A stretch of DNA of 64,000 nucleotides. Source: Plasmodium relictum. Taxonomy: Eukaryota; Apicomplexa; Aconoidasida; Haemosporida; Plasmodiidae. The stretch covers positions 1-64,000 of the forward strand of contig NC_041689.1 in assembly GCF_900005765.1 (NCBI RefSeq), in the 5' to 3' direction. The position numbers and the translations under genes were made by a program. The notes beneath the pieces were generated by a model. It did no database searches and was not told the origin of the DNA. It worked only from the letters and a program-made list of their open reading frames with translations. Shown in pieces: positions 1 through 13,700 of the stretch (the stretch's first letter is position 1; each line of letters begins with the position of its first letter).

Positions 1-750
1 TTTTCTTCATATCCTTCTATTTCTTCGTCTTCATCTCCATCTATTTCTTTTTTTTCATCTTCTTCTATTAATTCTTCACCTCCCTTTATTTCTTCTTCTT
101 CATCTTCTATTTCTTCTTCATCTTCCTCTATTTTTTCTTTCTCATCTTCTTTTATTTCTTCTTCATATTCTTTTATTTCTTCTTCATATTCTTCTATTTC
201 TTCTTCATCTCCCTCTATTTCTTCTTCATATTCTTCTATTTCTTCTTCATATTCTTCTATTTCTTCTTCATCTTCCTCTATTTCTTCTTTTTCATCTTCT
301 TTTATTTCTTCTTCATATTCTTCTATTTCTTCTTCATCTCCCTCTATTTCTTCTTCATATTCTTCTATTTCTTTTTCATCTCCCTCTATTTCTTCTTCAT
401 CTCCCTCTATTTCTTCTTCATATTCTTCTATTTCTTCTTCATCTCCCTCTATTTTTTCTTTTTCATCTTCTTCTATTTCTTCTTCATATTCTTCTATTTC
501 TTCTTCATCTTTCTCTATTTTTTCTTTTTCATCTTCTTCTATTTCTTCTTCATATTCTTCTATTTCTTCTTCATCTTCCTTTATTTTTTCTTTTTCATCT
601 CCCTCTATTTCTTTTTCATCTTCCTCTATCTCTTCTTCATATTCTTCTATTTCTTCTTCATCTCCCTCTGTTTCTTCTTCATCTTCCTCTATTTCTTCTT
701 CATCTTCCTCTATTTCTTCCTCATATTCTTCTATTTCTTCTTCAATTTCC
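1..750 (-). repeat. Coding minisatellite: ~21-bp units giving acidic heptads
   Basis: On the plus strand the region is a pyrimidine-rich array of units like ctatttcttcttcatattct, mostly 21 bp, with some 24-bp variants where Lys codons enter (KEKIKEDE type). Read on the minus strand it gives EEEIE followed by EY, ED or GD. About 35 units are visible and the array continues beyond position 1. The mix of near-identical and variant units suggests continuing slippage or unequal exchange, so the copy number is likely to differ between isolates. Confidence 0.9.
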
Positions 751-1280
751 CTTTTTTCAACATTTTCCTTTTCTATTCCATTCCCATTTCCTGTTTTTTC
801 ACTTGCAGAGCTTTCAGATGAAGAATAAATCTTTTTTTTTCTGGTATATACAATAGGTAAGTTAATGTTTTTTTTTGTAGAATTACTTTTCATGAAGTTT
901 AAAGGAATATCTACCTTTTTGTTCTTATTGTAATAAAATGATTTATCTATACTGTATTTATTAGAATTTTCATTTTTTTCTTCATTGTTTTTTCTTTTGT
1001 TTTCTTTATTTGATAAATTAATTATTTTATCTCTTTTTTCGATAATATCTAATTGCAGACTTTTTTTATTATTAATAAAATCGTTTAATTTTTTATTTAC
1101 AATAACCTTTTTTGGTGGTGCTACTTTTTTTGAATAATTTTCTTTCTTTTTATCTTTTAGAAAAATATTTTTTAATACATTTGTTGCATCCACATATTTA
1201 TACTCATTTTTAAATTTAAATTTTTTTTTATTGCTTTCTATCTTCGTTTGCTCATTTTTTTTTTTATCAAACTTTATCAT
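1..1280 (-). CDS. Glu-rich repeat protein of unknown function, 5' part only
   Basis: An open frame starts at an ATG at 1280 and stays open to the window edge (426 codons visible), so the 3' end is missing. I do not recognise a family. The first ~175 residues are Lys/Asn-rich and basic (start MIKFDKKKNEQTK), with a PPKKV patch and a Ser-rich stretch (YSSSESSASEK). From about residue 178 onward it is almost only Glu, with Ile, Asp, Tyr and Gly at fixed places, in units of about seven residues such as EEEIEEY, EEEIEED and EEEIEGD. No signal peptide or membrane segment is seen. Highly charged basic-acidic proteins like this are common in Plasmodium and are often nuclear or exported, but neither can be decided here. 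The start is the first ATG after stop-rich upstream DNA. That the frame is translated is fairly sure, because it stays open for more than 1.2 kb in A/T-rich DNA. Confidence 0.75.
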   Translation of the reverse strand, partial: MIKFDKKKNEQTKIESNKKKFKFKNEYKYVDATNVLKNIFLKDKKKENYSKKVAPPKKVIVNKKLNDFINNKKSLQLDIIEKRDKIINLSNKENKRKNNEEKNENSNKYSIDKSFYYNKNKKVDIPLNFMKSNSTKKNINLPIVYTRKKKIYSSSESSASEKTGNGNGIEKENVEKREIEEEIEEYEEEIEEDEEEIEEDEEETEGDEEEIEEYEEEIEEDEKEIEGDEKEKIKEDEEEIEEYEEEIEEDEKEKIEKDEEEIEEYEEEIEEDEKEKIEGDEEEIEEYEEEIEGDEEEIEGDEKEIEEYEEEIEGDEEEIEEYEEEIKEDEKEEIEEDEEEIEEYEEEIEEYEEEIEGDEEEIEEYEEEIKEYEEEIKEDEKEKIEEDEEEIEDEEEEIKGGEELIEEDEKKEIDGDEDEEIEGYEE

Positions 1281-1610
1281 TATTTAAAATTTACAATTAA
1301 TACAAAAAAATAAAATAAAATAAAATAAATAAAATAATAATATAAGATAAAATAAAATAAAATAAAATAAGATTAATAATACGTTAATAAATATAATAAA
1401 TAAGTATAATATATCTATATATTTATCTATAAATACATATATAATATATCAAATAACTAAATAATAATAAACAATTACAATATATATATATATAAAATAT
1501 AATATATAAACTTTATTAGGAATTTTAATAAAACAACAAAAAAATAAAGTAAAATAATTAATATATGGTCGTTTTATATAATTTAATTCTATTAATACAA
1601 ATACAAACAC

Positions 1611-1676
<66 letters not shown>

Positions 1677-1806
1677 TCTTGAAATAAGCGTATAAAAAAA
1701 AAAAAAAAAAAAGACAAAGAATACACACATAATCTTTGCAATATGTACTAAAATTAAAGCATTATCATATTTTATATTATTAAAAAAAGAATTAAATAAA
1801 TATAAA
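1281..1806. other. Intergenic, A/T-rich, with a (TA)n microsatellite
   Basis: This is noncoding DNA between two minus-strand genes: the 5' side of the Glu-rich gene and the 3' side of the 1807-3106 gene. It holds short repeats of an aaaat type near 1305-1370, an uninterrupted (TA)n microsatellite at about 1614-1673, and an A-run near 1695-1713. The long minus-strand frame across the microsatellite (IYIYIY...) is a by-product of the TA repeat. The promoter of the Glu-rich gene should lie here, but no specific element is recognisable. Confidence 0.8.
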
Positions 1807-3106
1807 TTATTTTATAATATCATATAAGGAATTTTTTATATAAGTTATTTTAGCTTCTTGATTTTGTGGTAGTAATTTCTTATACAAAAATAGTACTCTA
1901 TAATTTAATTTTTTAAATAAATTATATCTTTGCAAAAAATAAGGAGTAATTATTAAGGAATCTAAAAATGTATTTTCATTTGATATACATTCAATTATTA
2001 AATTAAAATTTTTTATATAAATAGGTATAATATAATTATACATTACTATATTATTTACATTGCAATTTAAATCCGTTAAAATATTTATAACTTCGCTTAT
2101 AAAAGAATAGTCTAAGTTTTTATTTTTATTTACTAAAGAATTTCTATAAGATTGTAAAAAGGTTTTAACTGATATATCTAAATAAGTTTTATTAATCCAT
2201 GAAGAAAAATCATGATGATATATTAATTGAATCTCTTTTATAAAATACGTGTAATTAAAATAATCATTAAAATTGTCATAAGATAACATTTTGAGTAACA
2301 AAATATTTAAAAGATTATTTAAAATGAATATTAATTTCTCATCTATGTTTTCTCCTTGTATTTTTATTCTTAACAAATTCAAAGTTAATTCATGAATACT
2401 ATCTTTTTTATTATTAAATGTTAATAATTTAATTCTTTTTATTAATCTATATACATCTTCTTTTTTTAAAATAATACTAAAAAAATATATACAATATAAA
2501 ATTTTTGTTATATCTTTTAAATCATAATAATATATGTTTTTGAAAATATACGTAGTAATATTTTTAAGTTTTACTATATCTCTATCTCTTTTATTTTTTA
2601 ATTCAATTAATAAATCCAAAATTTTTTTATCATAAATATCTCTACCTTTCTTATTATATGATATCTTTTTTTTCGGTATAATGCTACTTGTATGTACTAT
2701 TTCATTGCCATTTTTCATAAACTTGTTATTATACATATCATTCATTTCATCACAAACAAACACTGAGAAATATCTTTTTATTGAATAAAAAAGGAAACAT
2801 TTTTTTCTTAATATATCATTATTAGTTTTATTCTTTGCATTAACAAGCAATTTTTTATTATTTTGAAGAAATCTTTTATTTTTCTTATAAAAAAAAAAAA
2901 AAGTAAAAAAAATAAAAATAAAATAAAAGAATCAAATTTAAATAAAATCATAAATAAAAAATGGAGTTGACATGCATATAAATATTAAAAATTAAGTTTT
3001 TTATAATTTTTTAGTCTTTTATATAAAAGCAAAAACTTACTAGATTAAATACACCTAAAAATATAGTATTATAAAATGAATCTTTATAATTCATACTACA
3101 AAGCAT
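1807..3106 (-). CDS. Conserved-looking protein of unknown function, two exons (380 aa)
   Basis: Predicted structure is join(3106..3041, 2883..1807) on the minus strand. Exon 1 starts at ATG 3106 (MLCSMNYKDSFYNTIFLGVF) and ends before a consensus GTAAGT donor at 3040. The 157-bp intron ends in a T-rich tract and an AAG acceptor at 2884. Both junctions are phase 0, which rescues the frame: the long exon itself has no ATG for its first ~45 codons. The protein is mostly helical-looking, rich in Leu, Ile and Asn, without a clear signal peptide or membrane helix. A segment near residues 285-330 (LTDLNCNVNNIVMYNYII) has the look of degenerate helical repeats such as those of apicomplexan mitochondrial RAP/heptatricopeptide proteins, but no RAP domain is visible, so this is only a suggestion. 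Its promoter is shared with the divergent L29 gene. I cannot name the gene. Confidence 0.7.
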
Positions 3107-3468
3107 ATTTGTAATGTGTTCTAAAGGAAAGATAAATATCCTAGAATTATATCTCAGTATAAATATATGTTTATTATTTTTAATCAATTAAGGTTTTATT
3201 TATTTTTTTTTTTATTCTCCTTTTTGTTTTTTATTAAATTCTATTTACTTTTTTTTCTCTATTTTTTTTTTTTTTTTATTGTACATATGTTATAAAAATT
3301 ATTAATTCTACATTTTATCATTTTTTTTTTTTTTTTCATTTATGATTAATAAAATATGTTAATCATATATTTTATCTTATTTTTAAATGGATGAAATGAT
3401 AAATTTTATGTCATATTTTTGATAATGTGAATATAATATTTTTAATTTACTGTAATAAAGGAAAAAAA
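3107..3468. promoter_or_regulatory. Divergent intergenic region between the 380-aa gene and L29
   Basis: These 362 bp separate two start codons that point away from each other, so both promoters must lie here or overlap the genes. The DNA is T-run rich on the plus strand (several tracts of 9-14 T between 3200 and 3340), as is usual for Plasmodium promoters. I see no TATA-like or ApiAP2 site that stands out from the background. Confidence 0.6.
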
Positions 3469-3946
3469 ATGAACATTTTTTTTTGTTATATCCTATTTTT
3501 TCTATACAATATATATTTAATTATAGGAGTAAATATAAAAAGAAAATATGCATTATTTTTAAATTATACAATTAGTATCAATAAGAATAAAAAAAATATA
3601 AATCGCTTATGTTGCTATAAAAAAAGAGTAAAGGCTAAAGAACTGAGAAAATTATCAACTGAAGAACTTGAAAAAGTATATTTCTTTTTTTTACTAAAAT
3701 TATTATAAAAATTATTTTAAATTTCCAACATATATATATATATATGTATATAAATTTTTTTTTTTTTTCTTTATAAAGGAAATAGTAAAGTGCAGATTAG
3801 ATATTCAAATGTTTCAGCAAAAAGGTTTCCATGATATACATAATTTTAATGTACATTACGAAAAAAATGCTAGGAGAAAATTAGCCCAGTTGTTAACTAT
3901 TTACTATGAAAGATATTTAGATAACAATATAAGATTAAAAACTTAA
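3469..3946 (+). CDS. Ribosomal protein L29 (uL29), probably apicoplast-targeted
   Basis: Predicted structure is join(3469..3675, 3779..3946), 124 aa, with a phase-0 intron of 103 bp (donor GTATAT, acceptor ATAAAG). The two exons join within the uL29 signature: exon 1 ends ELRKLSTEELEK and exon 2 begins EIVKCRLDIQMF, followed later by ARRKLAQLLTIYYER, the second conserved helix of bacterial-type L29. The first 20 residues form a hydrophobic signal sequence (MNIFFCYILFFLYNIYLIIG), followed by a Lys/Asn-rich stretch with few acidic residues, the classic bipartite leader for import into the apicoplast. L29 is part of the large subunit near the polypeptide exit tunnel and is, as far as I know, not encoded by the Plasmodium apicoplast genome, so a nuclear copy is expected. 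A mitochondrial L29 is less likely because of the signal peptide. The start chosen is the first ATG in frame. Confidence 0.82.
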
Positions 3947-3987
3947 TTTTTTTTTTTTTTTTTTTTTAAATATTTTAATTCAAAAAA

Positions 3988-4028
<41 letters not shown>

Positions 4029-4301
4029 GCATGTAAATAAATTTATATTTTTTTATTTTCATTATTTGAATTAGAAATAATTTGTAATAAAAAGTTTAAC
4101 CTACACCTGTTAATATTAAAAAAAATAAACATTGCAATGTTATTCTATATATATATTTTATATTTCATTTTTCCTTGTAAAATTTTTTTTTTTTTTCTTG
4201 TAGATATATTTGAATGTTTCATTAATATGTATTATGATAATTTATCTACATCCTTTTTAAAATTATGATATTATTTTTTCTAATTTGCCATTGTTTTTTT
4301 C

Positions 4302-4386
<85 letters not shown>

Positions 4387-4739
4387 ATTAAAACAGAAAT
4401 AATTTTTATTTATATTTTAAGAATATGAAAATTTATATATTTGTAAATAAATATTTTTAAACCCTTTGTTAATTTAATAATTTTTAATCAAGCTTAATTT
4501 TATTACTATGCTTCTACATTAAACACTAATAAATACAATCAACATAGTATTACTAAATAATTATATTTATTAATATTTCTTCTTTTAACTATTCATATAA
4601 ACATAAATATACTTATATATATATATATATATATATTTTTAATGACATAATGATATATCATTATTTTTTCTTTTATTTTTAATTATATATAAAATATCTT
4701 CAATTTTATTTAAATAAAAAAAAAAAGCCAAAAGAAAAA
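3947..4739. other. Intergenic, with homopolymer runs and a long (TA)n tract
   Basis: This is noncoding DNA between L29 and the UTP20 gene, both on the plus strand. It includes a T-run followed by an A-run and short (TA)n at about 3949-4026, a long (TA)n microsatellite at about 4306-4382, and a shorter one near 4612-4636. It should carry the L29 3' UTR and the UTP20 promoter. No coding or RNA gene is seen. Confidence 0.75.
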
Positions 4740-7700
4740 ATGAAGAAATCTATAAAAGAAATTAAATTAAAATTAAAGAAAAAAAAAAAGAAGGGGCATT
4801 TTATTTCTTTTTATGATAGAATAAAAGAAATTAATGAAAAAGAAAAATTAGAGGAATATAATATATTGAATGATAACAAATATGATGACTATTTAAAATC
4901 ATATAAAATAAATAATGAATCATATAATATTGAGGGTACAAAAAATAATACATATAAATACTTTTTTGTACATACTTTTTTACTCCATCATCTTTATTTT
5001 TACTTATACATATATAATTATAATTCCATTTTTATTGATTTCCCACTTTTTTTTTTTTTTTCGTAGATTTGAAAAATACTAATTTTTATACAGCTTTATG
5101 CGAATATCCAAAAAATTGTTACAACAATGATTTTAAAAAATGCTGCACAGAGTTATTAAAATATTCAAAAAATTTGATGGTAATTTTACTAAACAAAGAT
5201 AAGATTTTTTCTACTCTCTTAAAATATATACAGAATACTAAAATTGAAAACGATGAATATTATTTTTATAAATTATTAGTTATATTAATAAAAGATTTAA
5301 AAAATGAAAGCAAAAAGTATATAGAACAAATATTGAAAATTTTATATGATAAAATAAATTTTAATAATCTTGATTTATTAGAAGAAATATTTAATACCTA
5401 CGCAAATATATTTCGTATTATGAATAAAACAATTATTAAGAATATTGAAAAATATTTAAAGTTATCCTTACCTTTATTATGCCATCGTAATAACATAATA
5501 AAAATTTTTATTGCTGATAGCTTCTCTTATCTGTTAAGAAAATTATCATTACATGATCTTATATTATGTTTTCATAAAATATATTCTTTCTTCAATATTG
5601 TAAAAAAAAATAAATTAAAAGATTATTCAGAAACAGTTAGTCTTCTAATGCTAGAGGCTTTAAAAGTAGATAACGAAAAACTATCTAAGAAAACATTACC
5701 TTTTTTGAAATATATAATTTATGCAATTTTTTTAAAAGAAACTTATTATTGTGATGAAACAAATTGCTATTATGAACATATAGATATCAAGGACTTTTAT
5801 TTTATAGAAAAATCTATTTTTACCTTTTTTGTTGATATATATAATTTTATGAAAAAAGGAACATTTGAATTTATAGAAATTTTTCTAACCTTTATTTTAA
5901 AAAATTATTCCCTGTTATTTAATAAATATTATAGTGATATATTATTTTCCTTTAAAGATACAGATAATTTAAATTCAATTACGAATGAATCATATGGGTA
6001 TATTTTTAACAATCTTACTCTAAGTAATTTAAACGAAATTATATATACCAACTATAACGATCAGTTTGATATATACGATAAAGAACAGAATGAAATAAAG
6101 AATATTAATTTAGATAATAGCAGAAAATTAAATAATAACGAAAATGAAATAAGTAAGGATATAAATTTTCCTAATTTCCTAGATAGTATAATTTTTATTA
6201 AAGATAAATTTTACGTATCCACAAATTTTTTTTTAAAAAAAATACTCAACATTTGGTTAGAAAAAAATAATGAAAAGAAAAGTATAATAATGGAAACATG
6301 CTTATCTGAACTAAGTAAATATACACAAAATATAAATAACTTAAAATTAAATTATGTAAGTTTTTTCTTTATATGGAATTTGTATGATCATGCTTTTTTT
6401 TTATTAAATCATTATTCAAAATGTAATGAAAATATAAATAATATTTATATTTCTCTTGTCGAAAATTTTATGTTTGTTTTAAAAGAAGATAATAGCAGTG
6501 ATAATATTTTCTATAAATATTTGTTATGCTTTTTTGTTCTTAAAATAGATGAAATTTTAAATAAAAAAAATGTAAACAATAACAATATTTGTTTTCAAAT
6601 TTTTTTAAAATTTTTGTATTTAAATATAGTAAAGAATCATGAATATATCAACACTTATTTATATGAGAAAGAAAGCTATGTAACTAATACAACTATCAAT
6701 TCAGATAAAAAAAACTTAAAGGAAGAAATAGAGGAGCAAATTTTAGATAAAAATATATTAAGAGGCTTTGAAAAAGCAAAATATCAAAAAAAAAAATTTA
6801 ATTCTTTCTTGAATAATATGTATTTATGCAAATTATTTACTTTGTACGATGTTATAAAGAATACACAAAAAAAAGGTAATATTGATAATGATATTATTAT
6901 TACAGAAAAGAGTTACAATGAAATTCATAAAAAAAATAATAATACTGATGATAAAAATAATTGTAATATTAATGATAAAAACGAAACTATTAGTTATAGG
7001 AATATTTATAATTATAATGATAATTTTATGTTATTAGAAGTAGAAAAAGATTTAGAAAATTTACATATATTTATTTTCGATCAAATAAAAAAATTACATA
7101 TAATTTTAAAAAACATTATTGATAATATAAATTACGGGATTGATATAAATATAATAAATACAATAAATAAAGAAAAACTTATCTATATAAGAATGATAAT
7201 ACTATTTTTATTTGCTTTCGTTAATTTACTAGCAGAAATAAATAATAAGAATACTATGTTACTCACCAAATGTAGTAAAGAAAATTATTCAATACTTCAT
7301 AGTATATGTGAAGATCTTGAGAAATTAAAGTACAGTAATTTTTTATTAAGTCAATATATAGAAAACAAAAATTGTAAAATTAAAATATATATAAATAGTA
7401 TTATTCTTGATATAAATAATATGATAATACTTTCAGCAAATGCATATAACAATGTAGATGAAGATATACTTTCAATTAACACAACATTTTTAATAAGTTT
7501 TTTAAATAAATTGGATAAACAAGATATTTATTTTGTAAATTTTTTGAAAAAACTGAAAAATGTAATTACAAATTTATATGAATCTAATTATTTTAAAGAT
7601 AAAATTAATAATATATTTTTATACCTAAAATTTTTAAAAAAAATTATGTTATATTATGATACAATATGCAGAAAAGAATTATTAAAATTGATAAAATTAC

Positions 7701-10700
7701 TAGTAAGCATATATATTGAATTGAAATCTAATAAAATTAATTTAGACAATAGTGAAGAAATAAATATAAATAGACTATATGAAAAAGTTTTATATATTTT
7801 TGATTGCTTGATATATTTAGAAACAGAACAATACTTACCAACTTATGAAAAAATATATAATTCAAAAATAATTGATATAATGAATTATTTTGACACTTTA
7901 AAAAATTTTAATTTTTTAAGTGAATATATATTTAAAATTTCTACAAAAATATTTATTAATGAACTAATTATGTTACTAAATGCTAGTTTAATAACTATAC
8001 CTAAATCTATTATTTTTTCATTAAAAAATTTTTTTTTGAGTTGTAATATCCCAAAAAAAATAATTGAAAAAGGTGATTATTTTTCAGAATATTACTTTTA
8101 CATATTAAAAAATATATTTAAAGTTGGTAAAAAGAAATTACAAACAATTGAAGAATTAATAGAAGAAAAAGAAAAACAAAATAATGAATCATTAAAATAT
8201 AGTGATTCTGAAAATAACATTATTCAGTATTATGAAAATGAAAATAGATGTAATTTATATGTAAACTATTTTAAGGATAACGAATCAAATATTTATAATC
8301 AAAATAACTCCGTTTTTTTAAAAGAAAGTTTAAATGAAAATAATGGTAATGATAATAATATTAATAATAATAATAATGATGATAATAAATGTACTTATGA
8401 TATTAAAAATAAAATATTAATTGAAAATAAGAATTTAAAAAATATTGTTTCATTAAATATAAAGATGTATGAAGAAAAATTACAAAATTGTTTAAATAAG
8501 AAAGAAAATAAAAGTTTAATTTCGTTAACAGTTAAAGAATTAGATATAGAAAATTCTCTAAAAAATATTTTAAGCTTGTTTGATTTATTAATATCTCCAT
8601 TAATAAATGCTGTTAGTGAAACTTTTAAAATGAAGATATTAAACATATATATTTGGATTGTCACATACATAAATACAAAGTGTAATAATTATATAAATAA
8701 ATTAAAATATTATAAATTGATTAACATTTTATTTGATATTTCTTATAATATGAATAATGTGTTTCTTAATCATAGGGACAATGCGTATAACAAAAAAAAT
8801 TTACAAAGTAGTAACTCGAATTCATATTTAATTGATCAAATTAAATTATTAATTAAATTGTTTATAAGTAAATTTATTTATAATATGCATATTTTAAGAA
8901 TTCCTAATATTTTAAAATTTATTAATATTTTATGCACATATAATGAAAAATTGAACAATTACAAAAATGATATTGAAGAAATATTATCAGAAAAAAATAT
9001 TAATTTTACCAAGTTACTATTAAATATAAAAGAAGAAGATACTGATTTCATTACTCCTTTCCTAATTAAAATAATTTTTTGCTTACTAAAAAATGGAATG
9101 AAAAAAGGAAGTTATAAATTAAAGAAAAATATGATTTTTTATTTATCTAATATTTCTTATAGTAATTATTGTTATATTTTTATATCTTCTATATATTCTT
9201 TTATAAATGTTTACAAAAATAAAATTGACTATAATAATTTACTAAGATATAATGATAAAGAACAAGTCTTGATTAATTTTTTAAATGATTGCAAGGGTAA
9301 TTTTTGTAACTATTGGAATTTTGTGTATGATAAGAAAAATATTAATATAAAAAATGATAGTGGAAATTCCTTTTTATATGAAAACATCTTTAATCATTCT
9401 TATTGGTACTTTAATGGTTATATAATTGAAATAAAAAAGGATGCATTATTTAAAAATTTTGTTTTCAAAAAAAATTTCAATTTATTAATAGAAATATTAA
9501 AAATTATGAAATATAAATTAAATAATTATTTTGAATTTTTCTTTCATATTTTTATTACAATATCTTATTATATTAATAGCTATTATTATTTAAAAAAAAA
9601 ATTAAAATTAAAGGAGTTATTTTTAACAATTAGGCATACGGATAATGATAAAGACAAGTATAATTATGATCATTTCCAAAATGACTTATCATTGTCTAAT
9701 AGTAACAATAATAATAACGATAATGCTATTTTAAATTTTGTAAAAATTTGGGATGATAAAAATAATTCTAAAATAGTTAAAAATGTTTGCTTAACGAATA
9801 CGAAAATTATTGAATTAAATATAAAAGATAAATATTTGAAAAATATACATAAAAAATGCATCGAAAGCATTCAATTCATTATGCTTAACTACGAAAATAT
9901 AAAATTTAATTTACTTAAAGTTAAAGAGTTCTTTACCTTTTTGTTTTACAAAAATATAAGAAGTGTAGGTAAAAAAAATTTATTCTTAAATATTTTATTT
10001 AATATTTGGTGTAAAAATGAAGCTTATTATGATTTTTATAATACTATTATACCTAATTCCATTTTAATGCTAATTAAAGTTATAAATAACAAAAATATTA
10101 TTAAAAAATTAAGTGATAATGAATGGAGTAATATGACTGATAAGGTTTTTAATATTATTTTACGTTTATGTGGATATGATGATAATAACGAATTATTTAA
10201 AAGAAAAACCTATAAAAAAAGTCATGTTTTAAATAATAAAAAGAATATATCCCTTATTTTATCAGATGAAAAGAAAAATTCTGAATTACGTATTTTAACT
10301 GGTATAAGAATATTGAAACCATATATTTCTGATATTATTTTATGTATTAAAAAGGTAATTTTTAAAAGATATAAAGATTTTTTGCATAATAAAAATGGTT
10401 TAATTTTAAATAAAAAAAAAATGAACGAGATATCAGTTATTAATAATAAGGAATTGCATATTTTAATTGAATTATCATCTATTAATAAAAATCAAATAAA
10501 TAACATTCATATTATTAATTTAATAATTACTTTTGTATTAATAAATAAAAAGTCTTTACATTGTAATAATCCCGATTATATTAATAAAATAAAATTAATA
10601 CTAATAGCTATAAAAAAATTAATTATTAATATATCAAAGCATGAATATACTATAATTAAGAGAAGAAAAAATAATTTTAACTTTTCTTGCTGCAATAATT

Positions 10701-13700
10701 TATTTACCAAAAATGCTCAGTTATCAGAAATGAAAGATAAAGAAAAAAAAATAACAAATAATAATATGTCATTTTCATCTTGCTTTTATTATAGTTCACT
10801 TAAATATCGTATTTGCTTAAAATTAAAAACAATGCTATATGAAATTATTCAAAGATGTTATGATTTAAGTTGTAGAGTACTTGCTGGTAAACTTTTAATT
10901 ATGATTGGTTGTGTCCTTTTAAAAATAAGAAACATTAAGAAATATTTAGAAATTTTCAAAAAAAATGTTAATTTATTTTTGAAGAGAACCAATAGTTTAA
11001 ATTATAACTCTAAGAATGTTTTAAAGCATATAATAAAGATACCTTTAAAAAGTGAAAAAATTCAAAAAAGTAAATATTATTCTTTTCTTCAAATAGCTCA
11101 AATATATTATAGTCTAAATATTTTCAATACAGAGAGTTTATATGAACAATATGATTCTGATGTTCAATTTTTAATTATGTTAGATCTTTGTAATATTAAA
11201 TTATCTTCTAACATAATTTATTATTTACAGAAAAATGGTGAAAATGCAAAAGGAAACGAACTTAGTAATGAAAGTATTAAAGATAACATATATTTTTCAA
11301 AATTATCATATAAAGGTGAAAGCAAAGAAAATGAAAAGAAATACAAAATCAAGAAGTTTACATCTGAGTATTTGTTTTTAAATAGTAACAAAATATTTTT
11401 CGAAATATTAATTAGACATTGTTTATTTCTGATCTTTAACGAACAAACCAATGAGATGGTGAGAGATAAGTCGATTAACTTTATTTTGTTTTTTACTGAA
11501 CTCTTAAAATATTTATTAGAATCTTATGAAAAAAAAAAAGGATACGATAGTATGATTATCGACATTAAAATTTGCATTTATTTTGTTATTAACATAATAA
11601 TACCTAAAGCATTAAATGCATTAAAAAGAAATATCAATGATTTCACAAAGAACTCTATGTATATAATACTTACTTCTTCAAAAAACATATGCCCATATAT
11701 GGAAATATTAAAATCTTTAAAAATTGATACATTTTTAAATGATATAAAAATTTCCTATACAAAAAATAATATATTAAATGAAAGCATAAACCCAATATTT
11801 AGTTTTAACATAATAAAAATAGAAAATGAAAAGGAAAATTACAACATCAAAAAGGAGGGAATGAAAAACTTTAAAGTATTAGAAAAATTACTATTTTACG
11901 ATTTATATGATAATATGGTTGTACAAAATAATTCAAATAATAAATGCTTACATAAGAAAAAAAAATTAAATGATAAGGATGATACAATAATTGAAAATAT
12001 AATAGACTTAAAATCTGAAAATAATTCCGAGGGTATTAAAAAGTTGGCTACTGTTACACCTCACTTATCATTTTATACAATACATAAAATAGTAATTCCT
12101 TTATCATTAAATTATATCTTTCAGACAAATTCTAAAAAAGAAACATATGATAAAATTCTTAGTTTAAATAGTATAAAATTACTTGGGATGTGTACGGAAA
12201 AAGTATATATAAAAAATATTTATAATTTATTATCATTATTATTGTTTGAACTAAAAAAAAATTCATTCAATAAAATATACATTGAAAAAACCATTAGCCA
12301 TATAGTAAGAAAATATAATTTTAGAGAATTCCAAGATCTAGAAAGTGAATATAATATAAATTTTCAACAGATTGTAAACAGGAAAAAAAGAACAAAAAAT
12401 CCAAATGAAATAAGAGATGCTAAAAATGAAGATGGAGTTACTGGTGAAAACATAAATAATGAAAATGATAATATAGAAAATGAAAGTGAAAAAGAAACCT
12501 CTTTATGCGAAACGCAAATTAAAAATAAAGAAAAAAATATTGAAAAAATAAATGAAAAAAAAAGAATTAATTCATTTTGCGATAAATTTATTCAGAATAT
12601 AATTCCTCAGTTAAGATCTTTAATGTTTGATAAAAAATTGATAAATGAAAAAAAAAAAAAAAAAAGTTACATAAATGATTTAGTTGTTGATTCTAGAAAC
12701 TTAGATGTAATAGCAAAACCAGATATTATACTTTCCTATTTAGTTATATTAAATAAAATTGATTATAATTTTCAAAAAGAGTTACATAAAATTATATATA
12801 AATTATGCTATTGTTTATCATCCAAATTAAATATCATAAGAAGCGAATCAAAAAAAACATTATGCTTTATTTCTATGTATCTAGGTTTGAATTACTTTGA
12901 TTTAATTATAAAGCAGATGTCTGATTATTTGACAAAAGGTTATCATATACCTATCTTTTTATGTACTGTTAACTCTATTTTAGAATCTGTACTGTATGAA
13001 AAAGAAAAATTTTTGGATAAGAATTATTTAAAAATTAACTTTAATATATTAAAAGAAGGTAACTTGAAAAATGAAAAAAAGAAATTAGAGCACAATAATA
13101 AAATAAAAAAAATAAAAATGGAAGATGAAACTCAATATGATGATTTCTGCTTAAAAATATTTAGTATGATTAAACTAGAAATAATAAATGAGATTGAGAA
13201 AAATACAGAAGATGTTAATAAAAAAAAAATAAAAAGAAAAACTAAAGAAAGCAAAAAAACATATGGAAGCAATATAATAAAGCTATTAACAAATATTGTA
13301 TCAGAGTATTGTATAGAAAATAATATTTTAATATTTTTGGAGAGTCTTTTTAGTGGTGAATCTTTTGCAGATAATGAAGTAGATAGAAATTTTATATTTA
13401 AGAAAAAATATATATTTATAATTGCATCTTATTTTAATGATTTTATAAAAGGATTAAAAGAAAATAAAAATTTGACATCTAGCTTTATTTTAAATATCAT
13501 ATACAAGTTATTGATAAAATCTGTATATTTCTTTAAGGGAGATACATACGAAAATTTACTTGCTGTTATGAAAAACTCAGATCTATTATTATTTAAGTAT
13601 CAAATGTTAAATGACATAAATAATTTTAACAGTTTTAAAAAAAACTTACATTTTCTTGTTTCTACAGAAATTTCACAACATAAATATTTAGGTTATAATT

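Noticed and set aside
1-750. Considered a CRISPR or satellite array.
   Set aside because: Units are contiguous without spacers, keep a reading frame and belong to a eukaryotic coding sequence.
1449-1730. 93-codon minus-strand frame over a TA repeat.
   Set aside because: Most of it is IYIYIY from (TA)n; no gene signal on either side.
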